Assembly: GCA_903837305.1 (NCBI GenBank)
Contig: CAILUB010000216.1
Span: 1-18,659, forward strand
Source: an uncultured Cytophagaceae bacterium
GTDB taxonomy: Bacteria > Bacteroidota > Bacteroidia > Cytophagales > Spirosomataceae
DNA: 18,659 nucleotides
Reading direction: 5' to 3'
Shown here: in pieces, positions 14,301-18,659 of the stretch
Numbering within the stretch: the first letter of the stretch is position 1
Layout: each line of letters starts with the position of its first letter
The notes under the pieces: model-generated
Seen by the model: only the letters and a program-made list of their open reading frames with translations
Told to the model about the DNA's origin: nothing
Databases searched by the model: none
Made by a program: the position numbers and the translations under genes

Positions 14301-17300
14301 ATCAACTTTAATACGAAGTGAATCGATCATTACGCCTTCAGGACCTGATGCATAGAACGTATACAACTTAAAGTCCTGTAGATCTTGTGGTTTTCCACTA
14401 ATAACCCCCGTGTTTTTGTCCATTGTTAAGCCGGCAGGTAATTCAGGTGAAACAATGATTGAATCAATGATACCTGCTGTACGTGGGCTAAGTGGATTGA
14501 TTAACTCACCTCGATTGAACGTTACGCTGGTAGGCATATAGTCAAATTCGATAGGGCGGTTGATCACTGTGATCGCTACATTGGCAGAAGTACTACCGCT
14601 CACGTTCGTTGCCGTAAATACATAGATGGCAGAATCATTCGCAATCGATGGGGTTCCAGATACCCAGCCAGTAGAAGGATCTAAACTTAATCCTGCTGGA
14701 AGCGTTGGAGCTACTGTGAATAAGGAAACTCCGCCTTTCACTTTCGGCTTCATTGTTTCGATAGGTTCTCCTACTTTGAAGACAAAGTTACCTGGTTCGT
14801 AGCTTAACGAATCTGGTTTAGGAGGAGTACGTACGGTAATCACCAGGCGAGCTGTATCGCTTCCTGCCGCATTGCGAGCCGTTACAATATAGGTCGCAAT
14901 CGATTTTAGTACCGAAGGCGTTCCACTGATGATACCCGTCGAAGGATCGATGCTCAATCCAGCAGGTAAACTTGGCGAAACAATGTAAGACGCCACATAC
15001 CCATCCACAATTGGCTCTAAAGGCTTAATCTCCACCTTTAGGTCATACACTTGTGGTGATGGATACGAGATTAATGGTTTGCGAGGCGTTACCACTTCGA
15101 TTTTAACTGAATCAGTTGCCACGCCATCATTAGCGCTAATGAAATAATCACTCAAGGCAGAGATCGCTGTAGGCGTGCCGGTGATTTCACCTGTGAAAGT
15201 ATCAATCGATAATCCCGCTGGCAAACCAGGCGTGATGGAGTATCCTGAAACAAAACCACCTTCTACCACTGGTGCAACCGGAACGATTCCCTCGTTTTGA
15301 TTGAACGTTAATTTCTTAGGGTAGTTAATGGTCGGTGGATTATTCACTTCTAATTCAATCGTATCTCTCACAGAACCGGCAGAATTAGTAGCTACTACCA
15401 CATACTTCATAAGTAGAGATAGCTTCGTAGGAATACCGCGAATCGCCCCAGTGAATAGATCAAGGGTTAAGCCATCTGGAAGCGATGGACTAATCGTGAA
15501 CGATCTAGCTGAGTTTGCCTTTGGTTTAATTTCTACCTGCACACCTTTGTAAGTAGTGATAGGAGAGTCATACAATGGCAATGGTATAGCAGATGCCACG
15601 CTATCCACTCGAAAAGAGATATTCGTCGTAATCGAGTTTACATCGTTGCTCGCTGTAATAGCATAGCTGTTCGCTGGGCTATAATTAATAGGTGTTCCGC
15701 TGATGATACCCGTCAAAGGATCAATTTGCAATCCGCTAGGCAAGGCCGGAGTCATCGTGAATGACGTAGCAGGACCACCTATAACCGCAGGGCTTACCGG
15801 TAGAATTCGTTCATTTTTCACGAACACTAATGGATTAGGATACGTCACCGAATCAATCGGAGCAATCGCCGACACCGTGATAGACAAGGTGTCGGTAGTG
15901 CTTCCATATTTGTTCACACCCGTGATTACCGCGCGAGCAGCTGTCACCGGAGTCGTAGGCGTACCACTTATTTTACCCGTTGTAGAATCCAAACTCAATC
16001 CAGCTGGCAAGCCAGGTGCAGAGGTGAACTTAGCGATGTAACCCGTATAGGTAGGGATTAGTTCACTCATTTTAACCCCTTGCTTCAAGTTGACAGGCTT
16101 AGCGTATTTCAAGTTGCTAGGAGCAATTGAATCTAGCACCGTAATGTTAATGGTGCATTTACCCTCTCCAGCAGAATTATAAGAAGTCACTACATAAGAC
16201 TTAGCAGCAGACTTAACTTTAGGCGTTCCAGAAATATCTCCCGTTACTAAATCGATTACTAATCCATCTGGTAGGGCAGGGCTAATAGTTACCTTGTTCA
16301 CTGCACCTTTTACAGTAGGTTTCCATGTATTGATCTTCTCACCCACATTAAATGTTCTGGAAGTTACCTCATAGCACAATTCAGGAGCAATCGGGGTAGT
16401 TACTGAAATCAATAAAGTAAAGCTAACACCCCCAGTCTCGTTACTAGCCGTAATCACATAAGGTGATTCTGGTGTGATAACCGTAGGCTTACCTGTGATG
16501 ATACCTGATTTAGGATCAAGAGTTAAACCAGCAGGTAACGCAGGACTTACTTCGTATTTTTCCACAAAACCTTTTACTTTCGGAGAAAGAGGTAGAATTT
16601 GTTCGTTTACGATAAAGGACTTTGGAGAGGCATAGCTTAAGCTATCAGGTGGTAGAATAGGGCTTATTGTAATCACTACAGTCGCTGTGTCGCTGCCTGC
16701 GGAGTTAACTGCGTTAATCTCGTAGGTCTTCTTTACGGTAATGTAATTTACCACACCAGAAATCTCCCCACTTACTTGGTTTATACTTAAACCCACTGGA
16801 AGAGTAGGACTTGACGTAGCTGATTGTACCCCCGTCCAAATAGCAGGTAAAATACTCACCTTATCTCCCTTGAAGTAGTTGTATTCTTTGGCTGGGTATT
16901 CAATTGTAGGAGCTAATCCTTCGTTTAATACTTCGATAACGATGGTCGCCATATCAGAACCACTCTCGTTAAATGCTTTCACGGTATACGTATTTGCACT
17001 TGAAGCCGCCGTGGCAGTACCTGAAATCGTACCCGTTTTCGAATCGAATACTAATCCTTCAGGAAGCGCCTTGTCGATCGTTAAGGAATCAATGCTTCCT
17101 CCAGTCGAGGTTAATGGAATGTTTCTCGCTTCATTCTTATTAATACGAACTAAAGAAGGCACTAGGTAGGCAATTTCTGGCGCCTTGTCCTTCACTCGGA
17201 TCGTGATCTGAGTAGAATCGGTACAAACGCTATTTATAGCCTTAACCGTGAACGATTGGGTTGTTAATTTTGCCAAAGCCTTTCCAGAAATCGTTCCATT

Positions 17301-18659
17301 CGCCGCATTAAACACTAATCCAGCCGGCAAAGCAGGGCTAATCGTGAAGCGATCAATCACACCGGTCTGGGTAGGAGTGATCGTGGTGTCTTTGGCAATC
17401 TCTAATACTAACACATTCGGATTGTAATTCACATCTGGACAAGTAACCGTCGCAGTTACCTCGATCGTGATCAAATCAGTACCCTCGCCAGACGCATTAG
17501 TCGCTTTCACCGTATAGGCTCTAGGCGCAGACGTAGCGCTCGGCGTACCTGAGATCGCACCAGATACTGGATCAATCGTTAAACCAGCTGGCAGCTCAGG
17601 GAAAATCGTAACGCTCACAGGCGCACCCTTAATAACCGGGACATAAGGAGCAATAGCTGTATTTAGGCCAAAGGTTTTAGCCTTAGGCGTATACACAATT
17701 TCTGGTGCTGCCGGATTAATGGTCAAGCTAAACGTCGCTGTCTCACTACACGTTCCATTGCTCGCCGTTATGACAAAGCTTGTGGTTGTCATAGTCGCCG
17801 AAGGAGTTCCCGTAATACTTCCATTGGTACCGTTGAATGATAATCCAGCCGGAACAGCAGGGCTAATTTTAAATTCACTTACAACACCCGTTGTTGTCGG
17901 AGTAATCGCCGGATTGATGGCTACACCTTGTGTTAATACAATAGCGCCAGGCGTTACACTAACGGTTACCGGACAAATATCTGCGGTCACCTCTAGAATC
18001 ACTTGCGCAGTTGCCGTTCCACCCGCATTCGCCACATTTATCGTATAAGCCCGCGGCGCCAAAACCTGTGTAGGTGTACCTTTAATCACACCTAAGGAAT
18101 CAATGCGGAGGCCTTCTGGCAACTCAGGTAGCGTTGTCATACTTGTGAATGGAGCTCCAGTCACAGTTGGCTTATATGAACCAAAAACATCTTTTCCAAA
18201 CACCTTCTTCGTCGGATTGTACACAATCGTTGGCGCCTTAGGCGTCACCGTGATGGAGATGCGTGCGGTGTCGGAGCCAGCGGTATTGGTAGCTGTGACG
18301 ATGTAATCACGCTTCGTCATGATAGCTGTAGGCTTACCTGTAATGATACCTGTCAAAGGATCTATTACAAGACCCGCCGGTAAGGCTGGTGTAACTGTAA
18401 CGGAATTAATTACATCGGTTGTAATTGGAATCCATGGCGTAATTACACTATCAACAGGGAAGGACTTATTGTTTGTCGGTTCATAGGTGATAGTAGGTCG
18501 CGACGGTTCTACTATTGAAATCGTGATAATATCTGTACCAGTTCCACCTGCATTAGTTGCAGTTACTGTATATGCTCTAGGAGCAGAAGTAGCTGTTGCA
18601 GTACCCGAGATCGCACCCGTTATTGGATCAATCACTAGACCAGCAGGTAATGCTGGAGA
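11367..18659 (-). CDS. Giant surface protein of He_PIG/Ig-like repeats with T9SS type B sorting domain, 5'-truncated
   Basis: Over 2,420 residues are visible, and the frame is still open at the right edge, so signal peptide and N terminus lie outside. It contains 25 complete putative-Ig (He_PIG type) repeats plus the end of another, spaced about 88 residues apart. Each has the core (S/T)PALPAGL-(S/T)-(I/L)DP-TG-I-(S/T)GTP followed by Y-VTA-N-AGS. A TSP3-like Asp-rich segment follows (DLDNDSYLDW, DTDKDGTPD, DEDSDGDGITD, DCDEDGIDN), expected to bind calcium. The final about 100 residues, opening with GISPNGDGLNE and containing NRYGQTVF and GLLPDGTYYYILDF, are the gliding-motility-associated C-terminal domain that serves as the T9SS type B sorting signal. 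Such proteins are exported by T9SS and held on the cell surface, often as adhesins. A PorP/SprF gene follows 2 bp downstream. Repeat copies differ in sequence, so this is an old or diversified array. Confidence 0.93.
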   Translation of the reverse strand, partial: SPALPAGLVIDPITGAISGTATATSAPRAYTVTATNAGGTGTDIITISIVEPSRPTITYEPTNNKSFPVDSVITPWIPITTDVINSVTVTPALPAGLVIDPLTGIITGKPTAIMTKRDYIVTATNTAGSDTARISITVTPKAPTIVYNPTKKVFGKDVFGSYKPTVTGAPFTSMTTLPELPEGLRIDSLGVIKGTPTQVLAPRAYTINVANAGGTATAQVILEVTADICPVTVSVTPGAIVLTQGVAINPAITPTTTGVVSEFKISPAVPAGLSFNGTNGSITGTPSATMTTTSFVITASNGTCSETATFSLTINPAAPEIVYTPKAKTFGLNTAIAPYVPVIKGAPVSVTIFPELPAGLTIDPVSGAISGTPSATSAPRAYTVKATNASGEGTDLITIEVTATVTCPDVNYNPNVLVLEIAKDTTITPTQTGVIDRFTISPALPAGLVFNAANGTISGKALAKLTTQSFTVKAINSVCTDSTQITIRVKDKAPEIAYLVPSLVRINKNEARNIPLTSTGGSIDSLTIDKALPEGLVFDSKTGTISGTATAASSANTYTVKAFNESGSDMATIVIEVLNEGLAPTIEYPAKEYNYFKGDKVSILPAIWTGVQSATSSPTLPVGLSINQVSGEISGVVNYITVKKTYEINAVNSAGSDTATVVITISPILPPDSLSYASPKSFIVNEQILPLSPKVKGFVEKYEVSPALPAGLTLDPKSGIITGKPTVITPESPYVITASNETGGVSFTLLISVTTPIAPELCYEVTSRTFNVGEKINTWKPTVKGAVNKVTISPALPDGLVIDLVTGDISGTPKVKSAAKSYVVTSYNSAGEGKCTINITVLDSIAPSNLKYAKPVNLKQGVKMSELIPTYTGYIAKFTSAPGLPAGLSLDSTTGKISGTPTTPVTAARAVITGVNKYGSTTDTLSITVSAIAPIDSVTYPNPLVFVKNERILPVSPAVIGGPATSFTMTPALPSGLQIDPLTGIISGTPINYSPANSYAITASNDVNSITTNISFRVDSVASAIPLPLYDSPITTYKGVQVEIKPKANSARSFTISPSLPDGLTLDLFTGAIRGIPTKLSLLMKYVVVATNSAGSVRDTIELEVNNPPTINYPKKLTFNQNEGIVPVAPVVEGGFVSGYSITPGLPAGLSIDTFTGEITGTPTAISALSDYFISANDGVATDSVKIEVVTPRKPLISYPSPQVYDLKVEIKPLEPIVDGYVASYIVSPSLPAGLSIDPSTGIISGTPSVLKSIATYIVTARNAAGSDTARLVITVRTPPKPDSLSYEPGNFVFKVGEPIETMKPKVKGGVSLFTVAPTLPAGLSLDPSTGWVSGTPSIANDSAIYVFTATNVSGSTSANVAITVINRPIEFDYMPTSVTFNRGELINPLSPRTAGIIDSIIVSPELPAGLTMDKNTGVISGKPQDLQDFKLYTFYASGPEGVMIDSLRIKVDNSAPCCIVYNSPNTFAKGTPINALKPTYSGYIGSFSISPSLPAGLNFNQATGEITGTPTVLSDRTTYEVIGTNDLGSTKGVVVIEVVLLEAPKLPIYSTTKVTLTKGVKMVELKPIVSGFVKTYTVTPALPAGISLDPATGIISGIPADTSALASFVITAENPAGKTSTTLQIEVIAPDSLCCLAYSSPNKFNKGKLITPITPSVRGDVSSYTIKPALPEGLVFDPNSGIVSGTPVNVMPITKYTVTASNAVNEVSASFTIEVVAGQKIKSISYPTPNVLTKGVTISPLSPSVLEKDAVADSYTISPNLPAGLSMDPFTGVISGKPTSLSDSTRYEVIASNDFGSVSTTLDIKVIPMGPPEDLVYPTPNQFTHGLAITPLTPTYVGTVESFTVSPALPAGLTLDPVTGIISGRPTAVSALADYLVTATNNSGSAEFTLQITVDSATVAPDSLSYPTPNVFGQDEEINPLIPTVKGAVYAYSVEPNLPAGIEIDAVTGIITGTPIGIIEKSTFTVTARNNIGSVSTNIEITILPPGPPDSLYYPPVPGYTGKKIKRTLNRGEKMNPLTPNVKGFVKSYSINPSLPAGLNFDGFTGVISGTPEDITELVEYVITAMNAQGSVSDTLLLEVVLPVSPDSLSYPSPHTFIQGVAVVPSILPTVNGFVKKYSIEPLLPRGMTFDEITGEIAGTPLDTLAKTSFVVTATNSIGSASDSLEIEVIPPTITYNTPNRFKQGLEINPLEPTIVGKLISFSISPALPKGIVLDSLTGIISGNPYLPRRDTTYVITGRLGDIIAKTKIRIVIDIDSLSDLDNDSYLDWEELGANINVPVDTDKDGTPDILDEDSDGDGITDRDERETIRPDCDEDGIDNRIDSDVCNPTPYQGISPNGDGLNETLMLFYDLDLKRNPPNRLTVINRYGQTVFVMDNYDNSWGGQSNQGTGLLAGDGLLPDGTYYYILDFFGEKPTVTNYVYINRLKGQ
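11370..11672 (-). other. T9SS type B (gliding motility-associated) C-terminal domain
   Basis: Last about 100 residues of the giant protein. The (F/I)SPNGDG(x)N motif opens the domain, followed by the RYG.TVF strand, a W-G turn (SWGGQSN), LPDGTYYYILDF and the terminal strand NYVYINRLKG. This layout matches the CHU_C/gliding motility C-terminal family used by T9SS type B cargo, which depends on a PorP/SprF-like partner and, unlike type A cargo, is not known to be attached to A-LPS. Confidence 0.9.
11678..11885 (-). other. TSP3-like calcium-binding segment
   Basis: Asp-rich stretch between the Ig-like array and the sorting domain. At least four D-x-D-x-(D/N)-G/S loops are visible (DLDNDSYLD, DTDKDGTPD, DSDGDGITD, DCDEDGIDN), with spacings typical of thrombospondin type 3 repeats. 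A single Cys lies in the last loop and another shortly after it (DVCNP), and these two could form a disulfide. Such segments usually act as calcium-rigidified stalks. Confidence 0.85.
11900..18659 (-). repeat. Array of 26 Ig-like (He_PIG) coding repeats
   Basis: About 260-bp period on the minus strand. The repeat core LP(A/E/D/S)G(L/I/M) occurs 26 times, once cut by the window edge. Copies share the motif pattern but vary widely in strands and linkers (SPALPAGL, TPGLPAGL, DKALPEGL, EPLLPRGM), so DNA identity between units is modest and no two neighbouring units look like fresh duplicates. Linkers often hold proline-rich starts such as PDSLSYP or PTIVYNP. Confidence 0.88.

Noticed and set aside
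11995..18306. Several open frames of 60-120 codons on the plus strand opposite the giant gene
   Set aside because: They recur at similar places in each repeat and share a common look (IPVxxSxxxPAGKAG), which is the mirror image of the LPAGLxxDPxTG core; they are antisense shadows.
11900..18659. Regular repetition that might suggest a CRISPR or tandem DNA repeat
   Set aside because: The period is about 260 bp, the units diverge at the DNA level, and the repetition is explained by Ig-like protein domains in one long reading frame.

Overview
The window looks like a chromosomal segment of a Bacteroidota bacterium, most likely a cytophagalean freshwater or soil type (an inference). The lineage evidence is: a type IX secretion (T9SS) type B C-terminal domain on a giant repeat protein, a PorP/SprF protein beside it, two -33/-7 promoter matches of the Bacteroidota kind (TTTG or GTTG, then TAnnTTTG), lipoproteins of the MKK...C type, and the absence of Shine-Dalgarno-like spacers. 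I see no tRNA, rRNA, CRISPR array, insertion sequence or phage gene.

Left part (1-3510). A 5'-truncated cupin-type AraC regulator converges on a class II Fic protein (probable AMP-transferase). The Fic start codon, -7 element and a perfect 24-bp palindrome lie within 30 bp, and Fic carries a C-terminal winged-helix-like segment, so autoregulation is the natural reading. Divergent from Fic is a SnoaL/ester-cyclase-like lipoprotein with a well-matched promoter and a strong intrinsic terminator. The terminator overlaps the 3' end of a convergent membrane-anchored AraC-type regulator.

Middle (3503-8835). The membrane regulator starts back to back with a 3-oxoacid CoA-transferase locus. That locus reads as one continuous frame of 450 codons (A domain then B domain, like eukaryotic SCOT) broken by a single in-frame TAA. 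The conserved A-domain tail lies beyond the stop, and the B part has no ATG start. Next comes a minus-strand two-gene operon of Tat-exported proteins, a sugar phosphate isomerase/epimerase-like TIM barrel followed by a Gfo/Idh/MocA oxidoreductase. This is a common Bacteroidota pairing in carbohydrate metabolism. Upstream of it, and separated by an intrinsic terminator, is a WYL-domain regulator, divergent from a 91-residue membrane protein across a spacer that holds a hyphenated palindrome.

Right part (9011-18659). A lipoprotein with FN3-like repeats is followed by a bidirectional terminator. Then come, on the minus strand, a PorP/SprF outer-membrane protein and, directly upstream of it in the same operon, the 3' 7.3 kb of a giant surface protein. 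That protein has at least 26 putative-Ig (He_PIG type) repeats, a TSP3-like calcium-binding stretch and a T9SS type B sorting domain. Its 5' end lies outside the window. The arrangement parallels the sprB-sprF adhesin/translocation partner pair of gliding Bacteroidota.

The most noteworthy items are the interrupted CoA-transferase fusion, the Fic palindrome, and the giant adhesin/PorP pair.
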